Below are positions 1 to 10,532 of a stretch of DNA of 64,000 nt, piece by piece (positions within the stretch are counted from its first letter, which is position 1; each line of letters begins with the position of its first letter). A program made the translations under genes and the position numbers. The stretch comes from Constrictibacter sp. MBR-5 (GTDB taxonomy: Bacteria; Pseudomonadota; Alphaproteobacteria; JAJUGE01), in the NCBI RefSeq assembly GCF_040549485.1, contig NZ_JBEPTK010000002.1, forward strand, positions 1 to 64,000, in the 5' to 3' direction. The notes beneath the pieces are model-generated. The model made no database searches and was not told the DNA's origin. It was given only the letters and a program-made list of their open reading frames with translations.

Positions 1-161
1 CGATCACGTAGATCCTGCGAAAGTCCTCGACCCATCCATGCCGGCCTCCCTCACCAGCAAGGATCGTGAATCAGAAAACCACGCTCATGGGAATCTGGAG
101 GGTTCTGTGAGGTCGCGCGGCACGGCGGAGACGCTCGCGAGATCGCGACCTCATTGAAGCC
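1..161. other. Flank left of the IS element; no gene recognised
   Basis: No reading frame here looks like a recognisable protein. Short open stretches exist in several frames, but none has a start, a ribosome binding site or a familiar motif. It is the chromosomal flank beyond the left inverted repeat of the insertion sequence. A gene running off the window edge cannot be excluded. Confidence 0.4.
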
Positions 162-178
162 GGATTGAGCGAACCCGC
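162..178 (+). repeat. Left terminal inverted repeat of the IS
   Basis: 17 bp, GGATTGAGCGAACCCGC, matching the reverse complement of 2622-2638 at 16 of 17 positions. It lies downstream of the transposase gene, where the ori end of IS91-type elements is normally found. Confidence 0.7.
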
Positions 179-450
179 GGGGTAGCGGAACAGCTATGGG
201 GATTGTGTCGCCGACGGCTGATCCGAGAGGGCGCTGCGAGCGCTCTCGTGGCGGGGTATGCAGTCGCGCCGATCGGGGACGACGACGATTGGCGGCGGGC
301 CGCCGTGGTCCCGGGTGCCGCGGTGCGGCCTGCGCCGGAGGTGGCGGCCTGGGCTGTGACGAGCGCCGCCGCCACGCGCGGCATCGGCCCGACGGGCGTG
401 CGCAACGCCCGCAACGATATCTGGTCGGAGGGTGTGTCGATGGGGGCTGG
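179..450. other. Non-coding end of the IS downstream of the transposase
   Basis: About 270 bases between the left inverted repeat and the transposase stop codon. Overlapping open frames exist on both strands, but they are rich in Arg, Pro and Ala as expected from GC-rich sequence read out of frame, and none resembles a known protein. Probably the ori-proximal region of the element. Confidence 0.4.
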
Positions 451-1659
451 TCATGATGTGTCGTTCCAGAAGGACGAGCGCGATGGCGGTGATCGCCACG
501 GCCTCGGCAGGCTGGTGCGGCTGATTGCGGTGCTGCCGCAGCAGGGACAGCGGTGGCTGCGATCCATGGCGGCCGCGTCCTCGGTCGGCGATGGATCCGA
601 CCCGGGTCCCGGTCTCGCGAGCAGCCGGCGGCAGAGCGCCAGCTTCTCGGCGCGATGACCGTTGGCGAGGAAGCCATAGTGCCGGATGCGATGGAAGCCG
701 TCCGGCAGGGTGTGCAGCAGGAAGCGGCGGATGAACTCGTCGGCGTCGAGGGTCATGACCTTGCCCTTGCCGTGGTGGCGATAGTCGCGCCATCGGAAGG
801 CGACCTGGCCGTCGGTGACGCGGACCAGCCGGGAGTTGGCGATGGCGACCCGGTGGGTGTAGCGGCCGAGATAAGCCAGGACCCGGGCCGGGCCGCCGAA
901 CGGCGGCTTGGCGTAGACCACCCACTCCACACGCCGCAGCTCGCGCAATCGACGCGTGAAGGCGGCAGGCTCGGCGAGCCCGGCGAGATCGCCGAAGAAG
1001 CCCAACCCGCCGGCCTCGAAGGCGGCCTGCATCTCGGCCAGGAACAGTCGGCGGAACACCCGGGACAGCACCCGGACCGGCAGGAAGAACCCAGGCCGGC
1101 AGGCGACCCAGCGCGTCCCCCCGGCCTGCGCCGGGGCAGGCTTGAGCGAGGGGCCGCCGCCCGGCACGACGCAATGGATGTGCGGATGATGGAGCAGGGT
1201 CTGGCCCCAGGTATGCAGCACGGCGACCATGCCGAGCTCGGCGCCGAGGTGGCGGGGGTCGGCGGCGACCATGCGCAGTGTCTCGGCCGCCGCCCGGAAC
1301 AGGATGGCGTAGACCGCCGCCTTGTTCTGGAAGGCGATCTCCGCGGCTGCCGGCGGCATGGTGAAGACGACGTGGAAGTATTCCACCGGCAGCAGTTCGG
1401 CCTGACGGGCGGCGAGCCACTCGGCGCGGGCCTCGCCCTGGCACTTCGGGCAGTGCCGGTTGCGGCAGGAGTTGTAGGCGTGACGGATGCGGCCGCACTC
1501 CCGGCAGTGCTCGACATGGCCGCCGAGTGCCGCCGTGCGGCATAGCTCGACGGCGCTCATCACCCGCCGCTCGACCCGGCCCAGGTGACCGTCATGCGCA
1601 CGGCGATAAGCATCGCCGTACCGGCGGAACACGTCCGCCAGCTCCAGGCCGGCCGACAT
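451..1659 (-). CDS. IS91 family transposase (HUH, Y2 type)
   Basis: A 402-residue rolling-circle transposase, probably intact. The N-terminal part carries a cysteine-rich zinc-binding segment (CRECGRIRHAYNSCRNRHCPKC). The HUH metal-binding motif follows as HPHIHCVV near residue 160. A paired-tyrosine region, YLGRYTHR near residue 265, would carry the nicking tyrosines. The length is typical of the family. A second Cys pair (CPCC) lies near the C-terminus. The start lies 7 bp after the recombinase stop, so translation is probably coupled. Known role: nicks one strand at the ori end and drives one-ended replicative transposition. Confidence 0.9.
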   Translation of the reverse strand: MSAGLELADVFRRYGDAYRRAHDGHLGRVERRVMSAVELCRTAALGGHVEHCRECGRIRHAYNSCRNRHCPKCQGEARAEWLAARQAELLPVEYFHVVFTMPPAAAEIAFQNKAAVYAILFRAAAETLRMVAADPRHLGAELGMVAVLHTWGQTLLHHPHIHCVVPGGGPSLKPAPAQAGGTRWVACRPGFFLPVRVLSRVFRRLFLAEMQAAFEAGGLGFFGDLAGLAEPAAFTRRLRELRRVEWVVYAKPPFGGPARVLAYLGRYTHRVAIANSRLVRVTDGQVAFRWRDYRHHGKGKVMTLDADEFIRRFLLHTLPDGFHRIRHYGFLANGHRAEKLALCRRLLARPGPGSDPSPTEDAAAMDRSHRCPCCGSTAISRTSLPRPWRSPPSRSSFWNDTS

Positions 1660-1666
1660 GGCCGGA

Positions 1667-2527
1667 TCAGGCGGGAGGCACCACCTCCAGCGCCAGCCGA
1701 TCGAGCGGGCTCCCGATCCGCCGGATCAGCCCGTTCGAGACCTGGGCGTAGCGCGCGGTGGTCGACAGGTTGGCGTGCCCCAGCAGCACCTGGATGATGC
1801 GGATGTCTGTGCCACTCTCCAGCAGGTGGGTGGCGAAGCTGTGCCGTAGCGTGTGCACCGTCACGCGCTTGTCCAGACCCGCAGCGGCGCGTGCCGATCG
1901 GCACGCGGCATACAGCACCTGGACGTCGATCGGCTTGCTTGCCTCGCGGCCCGGGAACAGCCAGTGCTCCGGCCGGGCCAGTCGCCAGTAGATGCGCAGG
2001 ATGCCGAGCAGCTGCGCCGACAACATGACGTAGCGGTCCTTGCCCCCTTTGCCGTGCTCGACCCGGATCACCATCCGCGCGCTGTCGATGTTGGCAACCT
2101 TCAGGCCGACCACTTCGGACGCACGCAGCCCCGCCGCGTAGGCCGTCGTCAGCGCCGCACGGCTCTTCAGGCTCGCCACGGCCTCCAGGAACCGCACCAC
2201 CTCGTCGGCGCTCAGGACCACCGGCAGCTTGCGCGGCTCGCGCGCGTAGGGAATACGCTCCGGGATCTCACCGTGCCCGAGCGTGACGCCGTAGAAGAAC
2301 CGGAGCGCGCACACCGTCTGGTTCAGCGCCGCCCACGACATCCCGGTCGAGACCAAGTGGACCTGGAACGCCCGCACGTCCTCCAGGCCCAACCGGTCCG
2401 GCGAGCGCCCGAAGTGCCGGCTGAACTTCGCCACCGCGTGCAGATAGGATCGTTGCGTCGCCGGCGACAGGTTGCGGACCGTCATGTCCTCGGTCATGCG
2501 CCGGCGTAGAGGGCTCAACTCGGCCAT
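1667..2527 (-). CDS. Tyrosine recombinase/integrase of the IS element
   Basis: A 286-residue XerC/D-like phage-integrase family protein. The N-terminal SAM-like core-binding domain covers about residues 10-90. The catalytic domain contains the conserved Arg (AAGLRASEVVGL), Lys (GKGGKDR), HxxR (HTLRHSFATHLLE), the second His (LGHANLSTTARYAQ) and the nucleophilic Tyr in the last of these. The ATG at 2527 is preceded by AGGAG at 7-nt spacing, so I prefer it to an upstream in-frame start at 2563. It forms a two-gene unit with the IS91 transposase. Such recombinases accompany some IS91-like elements, perhaps to resolve intermediates; that role is inferred. Confidence 0.88.
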   Translation of the reverse strand: MAELSPLRRRMTEDMTVRNLSPATQRSYLHAVAKFSRHFGRSPDRLGLEDVRAFQVHLVSTGMSWAALNQTVCALRFFYGVTLGHGEIPERIPYAREPRKLPVVLSADEVVRFLEAVASLKSRAALTTAYAAGLRASEVVGLKVANIDSARMVIRVEHGKGGKDRYVMLSAQLLGILRIYWRLARPEHWLFPGREASKPIDVQVLYAACRSARAAAGLDKRVTVHTLRHSFATHLLESGTDIRIIQVLLGHANLSTTARYAQVSNGLIRRIGSPLDRLALEVVPPA

Positions 2528-2621
2528 CGGAGTGCTCCTGTCTGGTGACGAGGCTGCTTGCAACCGCCATCATTCCAGACAGGGGGACCTCTACGGTCAC
2601 CGCCTCCTACATCCCGCGACA

Positions 2622-2638
2622 GCGGGTTCGTTCAATCC
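2622..2638 (-). repeat. Right terminal inverted repeat of the IS
   Basis: 17 bp; its reverse complement, GGATTGAACGAACCCGC, matches 162-178 with one mismatch. It sits upstream of the recombinase gene and is followed inward by a CCCGC/GCGGG hairpin. This would be the ter-like end. Confidence 0.7.
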
Positions 2639-2722
2639 CCCACGATTCACGTCGACCGGAAACCGCTCTAGAAGCGGGCCCCCGGGTCGCGGCGTCGCCC
2701 CCTGGCGCCCGTTCCGATCATG

Positions 2723-2746
2723 GGTTATATCCGATCAGCTATAGCG
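2723..2746 (+). promoter_or_regulatory. Candidate Mo-box (ModE/MopAB-type operator) before modA
   Basis: GGTTATAT, 8 nt, CTATAGCG: an imperfect palindrome with 9 of 12 base pairs matching. Its 8-8-8 geometry agrees with the known ModE site of E. coli modA (CGTTATAT, N8, ACATAACG, from memory). It lies 18 bp upstream of the modA start, a position that would repress transcription when molybdate is plentiful. AT-rich blocks like this stand out in this GC-rich region. No modE/mopA gene is in the window. Confidence 0.6.
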
Positions 2747-2764
2747 CTTGACGGAGTCGTGCCC

Positions 2765-3556
2765 ATGGTCTCGATTGCTGCTCTGGCCCGGAGGGCCCGC
2801 ACGGCCCTCACGAGTCTGGGGCTTCTCGCGACTGTCTGCGTCGGCGGCCAGGCCCAGGCCCGCGACGTGCTCGTCTTCGCCGCCGCCAGCCAGCGCGATG
2901 CGCTCGAAGCGGTGATGGCGGCGTGGACGAAGGGCGGCGGCGGTACCGCCGAGGCGTCCTACGAGTCCAGTTCCACGCTGGCCCGCCAGATCGAGCAGGG
3001 GGCCCCGGCCGACCTCTTCATCTCCGCGAACGAGACGTGGATGGACTATGTCGCCGAGCGGAAGCTCATCGATCCTGCGACCCGCGTCGACCTCCTCGGC
3101 AACACGCTGGTCCTCGTCGGCCCGAAGGGGGTGGCCCCGGTCGCCATCGCCAAGGGCTTCGACCTGCCGGCACTGCTCGGAGACCGCCGTCTCGCGATGG
3201 GCGATCCCGACCACGTGCCGGCCGGCATCTACGGCAAGGCGGCGTTGACGAGCCTCGGGGTCTGGGCGGTAGTCGAGCCGAAAGTGGCGCGCGCGGCGAA
3301 CGTCCGGGCGGCGCTGGCGCTCGTCGCGCGCGGCGAGGCGCCGCTGGGCGTCGTCTACGGATCGGATGCGGCGGCCGATGCCACGGTCGCCGTGGCTGCA
3401 ACGTTCCCGGCGGACAGCCACCCGCCGATCGTCTATCCGGCGGCGGTGCTGGCGGCGAGCGGCGAACCGGATGCCGCGAAGACGCTGATGGCCTTCCTCA
3501 AGACCCCGGAAGCGGCCAAGATCTTCGCCTCCTATGGATTCACCGCGCTGGACTGA
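2765..3556 (+). CDS. modA: Molybdate ABC transporter, periplasmic binding protein
   Basis: A 263-residue periplasmic solute-binding protein that captures molybdate (or tungstate) and delivers it to ModBC. A Sec signal peptide (twin Arg, then a hydrophobic stretch) ends near residue 32 at AQA-RD. The mature protein opens with VLVFAAAS, typical of ModA, and continues with SSTLARQIEQGAPADLFISAN, the conserved oxyanion-binding region. The ATG at 2765 gives a normal signal peptide; an upstream in-frame ATG at 2720 would run through the putative operator. It is followed 11 bp later by modB. The length is usual for ModA. Confidence 0.93.
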   Translation: MVSIAALARRARTALTSLGLLATVCVGGQAQARDVLVFAAASQRDALEAVMAAWTKGGGGTAEASYESSSTLARQIEQGAPADLFISANETWMDYVAERKLIDPATRVDLLGNTLVLVGPKGVAPVAIAKGFDLPALLGDRRLAMGDPDHVPAGIYGKAALTSLGVWAVVEPKVARAANVRAALALVARGEAPLGVVYGSDAAADATVAVAATFPADSHPPIVYPAAVLAASGEPDAAKTLMAFLKTPEAAKIFASYGFTALD

Positions 3557-3567
3557 TCCGCATCGGC

Positions 3568-4275
3568 ATGCCCACCCTCACGCCCCTAGAGTGGGAGGCC
3601 CTGACCCTCAGCCTGCGCGTCGCGCTGTGGAGCATGGTGGTCAGCCTGCCGCCGGCCCTCGCCGTCGCTTGGGTGCTCGCCCGCTGCCGGTTTCCCGGGC
3701 GGACGCTCCTCGACGGGCTCGTCCACCTGCCGCTGATCCTGCCGCCGGTCGTGACGGGCTACCTGCTGCTCCTGCTGCTCGGTACGCGCGGCCCGGTCGG
3801 CGCCTGGCTGAACGAGACCTTCGGCATCGTCTTGGCGTTCCGATGGACGGGGGCGGTGGTCGCCGCGGCGGTGATGGGCTTTCCGCTGATGGTCCGCGCG
3901 ATCCGCCTTTCGATCGAGGCCGTCGACAGCCGGCTGGAGGCGGCCGCCGGCACCCTGGGCGCCAGTCCGCCGCTGGTGTTCCTGACGGTGACGCTGCCGC
4001 TCATCCTGCCGGGGATCGTCGCCGGCGCCATCCTGGCCTTCGCCAAGGGCATGGGCGAGTTCGGTGCCACCATCACCTTCGTGTCGAACATTCCCGGCGA
4101 GACGCGCACCCTGCCGATCGCCATCTACACGCTGCTCCAGGTGCCGGGCGGGGAGACGGCGGCGGCGCGGCTGACCGGCATCGCCATCGCCCTCTCGATG
4201 CTGGCCCTGGTCGGGTCGGAACTGCTGGCTCGGCGCATCTCCAGGCGGATTCGCGGCCTTGACGCTGTTCGTTGA
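3568..4275 (+). CDS. modB: Molybdate ABC transporter permease
   Basis: A 235-residue inner-membrane permease with about five hydrophobic segments. The EAA-type loop that contacts the ATPase is visible as EAAAGTLGASPPLVFLTVTL near residue 130. LPLILPPVVTGYLLL is typical of ModB/CysTW permeases, and the GMGEFGATITFVSNIPGETRTLP signature near residue 165 is characteristic of ModB. The ATG at 3568 begins MPTLTP, 11 bp after modA. Its last 17 bases overlap the TTG start of modC, so the three subunits are translationally linked. Confidence 0.93.
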   Translation: MPTLTPLEWEALTLSLRVALWSMVVSLPPALAVAWVLARCRFPGRTLLDGLVHLPLILPPVVTGYLLLLLLGTRGPVGAWLNETFGIVLAFRWTGAVVAAAVMGFPLMVRAIRLSIEAVDSRLEAAAGTLGASPPLVFLTVTLPLILPGIVAGAILAFAKGMGEFGATITFVSNIPGETRTLPIAIYTLLQVPGGETAAARLTGIAIALSMLALVGSELLARRISRRIRGLDAVR

Positions 4276-5368
4276 CGTCGAGCGCCGGCTCGGCGCCTTC
4301 TCCGTCTCCGTCCGGTTCGAAGCGGGTGCCGGCGTGACCGCCCTGTTCGGCAGGTCCGGCGCCGGCAAGACCTCGGTCGTCGACATGATCGCCGGCCTGC
4401 TGCGCCCGGACGCCGGACGAATCGTCGCCGAGGGCGATGTCCTTTTCGACGCTGCCGCCGGCATCGACCTGCCGCCGCATCGCCGCGGCATCGGCTACGT
4501 CTTCCAGGACAGCCGCCTGTTCCCGCATCTCACGGTCCGGCAGAACCTGCTCTACGGCCGCTGGATCGGCCGGCGCGGTTCGCGCGCGACGCTCCGTCCG
4601 GTCATCGAGATGCTCGGCATCGGCCATCTGCTCGGCCGCCGTCCCGCCGCGCTGTCCGGCGGCGAGCGCCAGCGGGTGGCGCTCGGCCGCGCGCTGCTCG
4701 CCGCACCCCGCCTGCTGCTGATGGACGAACCGCTCGCCTCGCTGGACGGGCCGCGGCGCGAGGAGATCCTGCCCTATATCGAGCGCCTGCGCCGCGAGGC
4801 GGGCATCCCGATCGTCTATGTCAGCCATTCGCTGTTGGAGGTCGTGCGTCTGGCCGACACGATGGTGTTGCTGTCGGAGGGGCGCGTCGCCGCGGCGGGC
4901 TCCGTGGCCTCGGTCATGGCGCGCACCGATCTTCCGATGCTGACCGGCCGGCAGGAGGCGGGCGCCGTGCTCGACGCGCGCGTGGCGGAGCATGTCGCCG
5001 CCTTCGGCCTCACCGTGCTCGACACGCTGGCCGGGCGGCTGCGCGTGCCCCATGTCGACCTGCCGGTGGGATCGTCCCTGCGGCTGCGCATCCGTGCGCG
5101 CGACGTGATGGTGGCGACCGTCGCGCCGGAGGGACTGAGCGCCCTCAACCAGCTTCCCGCCGAGGTCGTCGAGATCGGTCCGCCGCACGGTGCGGCCGTC
5201 GAACTGCGGCTCGCCTGCGGATCCGTGCCGCTGCTCGCGCGCGTCACGCTTCAGTCGGTCGATGCGCTCGGCCTCGCGCCCGGCCGCCGCGTCTGGGCGG
5301 TGATCAAGAGCGTGGCCTTGGCCTCGGAGCCGGACTCGGACGCCGACCTCGTCGTGCACGAGACCTAA
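4259..5368 (+). CDS. modC: Molybdate ABC transporter ATP-binding protein
   Basis: A 369-residue ABC ATPase powering molybdate import. Walker A is GRSGAGKTS (residues 31-39), the Q-loop is VFQDSRLFPHL, the signature LSGGERQRVALGRALL is near residue 132, and Walker B is LLLMDEPLASLD. The C-terminal 80 or so residues form the Mop/TOBE domain that binds oxyanion and gives ModC its extra length over generic ABC subunits. The start is TTG and overlaps modB by 17 bp. The gene ends 7 bp from the convergent csoR gene without an obvious terminator. Confidence 0.93.
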   Translation: MTLFVDVERRLGAFSVSVRFEAGAGVTALFGRSGAGKTSVVDMIAGLLRPDAGRIVAEGDVLFDAAAGIDLPPHRRGIGYVFQDSRLFPHLTVRQNLLYGRWIGRRGSRATLRPVIEMLGIGHLLGRRPAALSGGERQRVALGRALLAAPRLLLMDEPLASLDGPRREEILPYIERLRREAGIPIVYVSHSLLEVVRLADTMVLLSEGRVAAAGSVASVMARTDLPMLTGRQEAGAVLDARVAEHVAAFGLTVLDTLAGRLRVPHVDLPVGSSLRLRIRARDVMVATVAPEGLSALNQLPAEVVEIGPPHGAAVELRLACGSVPLLARVTLQSVDALGLAPGRRVWAVIKSVALASEPDSDADLVVHET

Positions 5369-5375
5369 CCGCCCG

Positions 5376-5651
5376 TCAGCTCGAGCGCCGGCCCAGCACC
5401 TGCAGCAGTTCGGCCACCTTGCGCCGCTGCTCGCCGGCGTCGCCGCTGGCGATGGCGTGCTCGACGCAGTGCTCGACATGGTCCTTCAGCACTTCCTCCT
5501 CGACGCGCTGGAGGGCGGCGCGGACCGCCTGCACCTGGGTGATCACGTCGATGCAGTAGCGGTCCTCCTCGACCATGCGGGCGATGCCGCGCACCTGGCC
5601 CTCGATGCGGGCGAGGCGCTTGAGGCAGGAACTGGTGGTTTCGCTTTTCAC
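5376..5651 (-). CDS. csoR: CsoR-type copper-sensing repressor
   Basis: A 91-residue all-helical DUF156 (CsoR/RcnR/FrmR) repressor. The copper-binding triad is present with exact CsoR spacing: Cys33, His58 and Cys62 (C-x24-H-x3-C). The N-terminal helix has the DNA-contacting LKRLARIEGQVRGIARM motif. It is divergent from the copper ATPase gene with about 110 bp between start codons, and a palindrome in that gap is a likely operator. Known mechanism: apo-repressor binds DNA and Cu(I) releases it. FrmR-like formaldehyde sensing is less likely given the His-Cys pair and the copA neighbour. Confidence 0.88.
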   Translation of the reverse strand: MKSETTSSCLKRLARIEGQVRGIARMVEEDRYCIDVITQVQAVRAALQRVEEEVLKDHVEHCVEHAIASGDAGEQRRKVAELLQVLGRRSS

Positions 5652-5660
5652 CTTGATACC

Positions 5661-5677
5661 ATACCCCCCTAGAGTAT
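5661..5677. promoter_or_regulatory. Candidate CsoR operator
   Basis: ATACCCCCCTAGAGTAT is an inverted repeat (ATAC/GTAT arms around a C-rich/G-poor core) of the type bound by CsoR proteins. It lies between the divergent csoR and copA genes and is AT-flanked in otherwise GC-rich sequence. Binding here would control both genes. Confidence 0.6.
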
Positions 5678-5764
5678 ATCTGCGGTCAAGAGATGAGGGC
5701 GCGGGATGCTTCCGTCAAGCATCGGCCATCCGCGCACCTGCGACCGCTCGCACCTGGAGGATGT

Positions 5765-8218
<2,454 letters not shown>

Positions 8219-8224
8219 GACGCC

Positions 8225-8884
8225 TCAGGGCGCCGGACCGTCGAGCGGGCGGTCCGGGCGCCTGTAGTGCGGGATCGACCAGCCGAAGACGATAGCGGCC
8301 GCGCGCAGGCCGAAGGCGACGGCGAATGCCGCCACCGCGCGCTCCGGCCCCTCCGGCGCGAAAGGCTGCAGCGACACGTAGGTGAGGGCGCCGGCGAGAG
8401 CCGCGGTCGCATAGATCTCCTTGTGCAGCAGCAGCGGCCGCTCGCCGCACAGAATGTCGCGCAGCACGCCGCCGAAGGCCGCGGTGATCACCCCCATGGT
8501 GACGGCGACCGAGGCGGAGGCGCCTGTCGCCAGCGCCTTCTCCGCGCCCGCGACGGCGAAGAGCGCCATGCCGAGCGCGTCGGCCCATAGCAGCGCCCGG
8601 TAGCGCGACGTTAGCAGCCGCGCCAGCCAGAAGACCGGCAGCGCCGCGGCAACGCACACCCACAGATAGACCGGCTTCTGCACCCAGAACACGGGGCCGA
8701 TGCCCAGCAGCAGGTCCCGGATCGTCCCGCCGCCGATGGCGGTGACCGTGCCGATCACGATGAACCCGAACGGGTCCATCTCGCGCCGCGCCGCCGTCAG
8801 CGCGCCCGACACGGCGAACACGGCGAGCCCCGCCAGTTCGAGGGCGGAATAGGCCCCCTGCAGGATCTCGATCGTCGGCGCCAT
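8225..8884 (-). CDS. TRIC/UPF0126 family membrane protein (YicG-like)
   Basis: A 219-residue integral membrane protein of the trimeric intracellular cation channel family, with about seven transmembrane segments. The two glycine-rich repeats typical of the family are visible: LAVFAVSGALTAARREMDPFGFIVIGTVTAIGGGTIRDLLLG, and later GMALFAVAGAEKAL with ITAAFGGVLRDILCGERP. Bacterial members behave as monovalent cation channels; the physiological role is unclear. It is convergent with copA, 6 bp apart. I take the ATG at 8884; the frame is open far upstream, but that extension is antisense to other genes. Confidence 0.85.
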   Translation of the reverse strand: MAPTIEILQGAYSALELAGLAVFAVSGALTAARREMDPFGFIVIGTVTAIGGGTIRDLLLGIGPVFWVQKPVYLWVCVAAALPVFWLARLLTSRYRALLWADALGMALFAVAGAEKALATGASASVAVTMGVITAAFGGVLRDILCGERPLLLHKEIYATAALAGALTYVSLQPFAPEGPERAVAAFAVAFGLRAAAIVFGWSIPHYRRPDRPLDGPAP

Positions 8885-9022
8885 GCGCTCTCTCCGGTCG
8901 TCTCGGCAGCGGTCGTCGTCAATGCTCGTCGGCGGCGGCAGCGGCCCCGCATGGGGTCCGTTCACAGGGTGCCGCCGTGCCGCCATACTCGGCCGCGTCG
9001 CCACAGGAAGGGAAGAGCGCCC

Positions 9023-9850
9023 GTGCTGCAGCAGATTGCCGATCTTCGCGAGGAAGGCGCCGAACTCCACGCCCTTCTGGCCGGGCTGGCCGACGCGGAC
9101 TGGGAGCGCGAGACCCTCTTCAAGCGCTGGACGATCAACGACATCGTCCAGCATCTGCATTTCGGCGACGAGATGGGCATGGCGTCGCTGCGCGGGCCCG
9201 ACGATTTCACGGCGCTGATGGCCGACGTCAGGGCGCAGCGCGAGACCGGCCTGACCCGCGTGGAGGAGACGCGCAAGCGCCTGGGCGACCCGCGCGGCCA
9301 CGCGCTGCTGTCCCTTTGGAAGGGCCATCTCGACACGCTCTGCGACGCGCTGGAGGCCCGCGACCCCGCCGCGCGGATCACCTGGGCCGGCCCCGACATG
9401 AGCGTGCGGATGTTCGCGACCGCCCGGCAGATGGAGATCTGGGCGCATGCTCAGGCCATCTGGGACGTGCTCGGCCTGGAGCGCGGCTGCGCCGAGCGGC
9501 TGCAGAACATCGCCGTCATCTGCGTGAAGACTTTCGGCTGGACCTTCGTGAACCGGAAGCTGCCGGTCCCCGAGACCGTGCCCCATGTGCGCCTGACCGC
9601 GCCATCGGGCACCGTCTGGGAGTGGAACGATCCGGCCTCGCCGAGCGCCGTCGAGGGCGATGCGGTCGCCTTCTGCCAGGTTTGCACCCAGACGCGGAAC
9701 ATCGCCGACACCGACCTCGTCGTGCGCGGCGACGCCGCGGAGCGCTGGATGGCCTTGGCGCAGTGTTTCGCCGGTCCGCCGGAGGATCCTCCGGCACCCG
9801 GCCTGCGCCGCCGCGCCGCGGAACCGGTCGCGCGCGCCGCGGCGACCTGA
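9023..9850 (+). CDS. TIGR03084 family DinB-like metal-binding protein
   Basis: A 275-residue protein with an N-terminal helical DinB/maleylpyruvate isomerase-like domain. The opening (LLAGLADADWERETLFKRWTINDIVQHLHFGD) and the later ATARQMEIWAHAQAIWDVLG place it in the TIGR03084 family. The conserved histidines (HLHFGD and EIWAHAQ) would form the metal site. Members are often annotated as wyosine-base or mycothiol-dependent enzymes, but no reaction is established. The GTG start at 9023 follows AGGAAGGGA. The Ala/Arg-rich tail after residue 255 looks disordered. Confidence 0.72.
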   Translation: MLQQIADLREEGAELHALLAGLADADWERETLFKRWTINDIVQHLHFGDEMGMASLRGPDDFTALMADVRAQRETGLTRVEETRKRLGDPRGHALLSLWKGHLDTLCDALEARDPAARITWAGPDMSVRMFATARQMEIWAHAQAIWDVLGLERGCAERLQNIAVICVKTFGWTFVNRKLPVPETVPHVRLTAPSGTVWEWNDPASPSAVEGDAVAFCQVCTQTRNIADTDLVVRGDAAERWMALAQCFAGPPEDPPAPGLRRRAAEPVARAAAT

Positions 9851-9943
9851 TCGCCGCTCGCGTTCGCGGTTGCGGCGCCCGCCGGGCATCGTCATGTTGC
9901 GGCCATCGGCGCCGACGATCGGCGCCCGGAGTGGAGATGCATC

Positions 9944-10513
9944 ATGCAGGCGCAGCTGAGCGACGACGAGATCGAGGCTCTCGACGCCTTCCTCATGTCG
10001 GATGCGGCCCCCGAGGACTGCATGCTCATCTCGGACCTCGACGGCTTCCTGACGGCCGTCGCGATCGGCCCGGATGAGGTGCAGCCGGCCGAATGGCTCC
10101 CGGTGGTGTGGGGCGAGGAGGAGCCGGAGTTCGAGGACGCGGCGCAGGCCGAAGCGATGGTTGGGCTGATGCATCGCCGCATCGCCAACATCCGCCGTCA
10201 GGTGGTCGAGGACCCGGACGAGTACGCGCCCTGGTTCTGGGCCGACGACGACGACAATCCGGTCGCCATCGCCTGGGCCGAGGGCTTCCTCGCCGCGATC
10301 GACCTGCGGCCGGAAGCATGGCAGCCGCTGCTGGAATCCGAAGAGGGCCTGCAGCTCGTCGGCCCGATCGCGATCTTCTGGCCGGCGGCGGAGGATGCGG
10401 CGCCCGCGGAGGACGACGGCGATCTCGAGGAACTGCAGCTGCAGATGGCGGAACTGATCCCCGACGCCGTCGTCGGCATCGGCAAGTTCTGGGCGTCCGC
10501 CAGGCTTCACTAA
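9944..10513 (+). CDS. UPF0149/YecA family protein
   Basis: A 189-residue acidic protein of the UPF0149 (YgfB/YecA) family. LDAFLMSDAAPEDCMLISDLDGFLTAVAIGPDEVQPAEWLPVVWG is the family's N-terminal helical signature. It lacks the C-terminal SEC-C zinc motif found in longer YecA proteins. The rest is Asp/Glu-rich, with the PWFWADDD and AIAWAEGFLAAIDLR segments typical of the family. No biochemical function is established for this subgroup. It lies 93 bp after the TIGR03084 gene and 19 bp before the SDR gene, so co-transcription is likely. Confidence 0.8.
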   Translation: MQAQLSDDEIEALDAFLMSDAAPEDCMLISDLDGFLTAVAIGPDEVQPAEWLPVVWGEEEPEFEDAAQAEAMVGLMHRRIANIRRQVVEDPDEYAPWFWADDDDNPVAIAWAEGFLAAIDLRPEAWQPLLESEEGLQLVGPIAIFWPAAEDAAPAEDDGDLEELQLQMAELIPDAVVGIGKFWASARLH

Positions 10514-10532
10514 TCGTTTCGGAGACGTGCGG

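Larger units (their letters stand above)
162..2638 (-). mobile_element. IS91-type insertion sequence with tyrosine recombinase
   Basis: A 2.48-kb element holding a HUH/Y2-type transposase gene and, just upstream on the same strand, a tyrosine recombinase gene. Near-identical inverted sequences (GGATTGARCGAACCCGC, 16 of 17 matching) lie at 162-178 and 2622-2638, and I take them as the boundaries. Inward of each is a small hairpin (CCGC/GCGG on the left, CCCGC/GCGGG on the right), as expected for ends processed by single-strand transposition. I saw no flanking direct repeat, which fits the IS91 family because it does not duplicate its target. Known of the family: rolling-circle transposition from an ori end to a ter end. 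The exact ends are inferred. Confidence 0.75.

Noticed and set aside
194-1543. Long open frame on the minus strand overlapping the IS transposase in another frame
   Set aside because: It is rich in Arg, Pro and Gly as in shadow frames of GC-rich genes and lacks family motifs; the overlapping frame has the HUH and Cys motifs.
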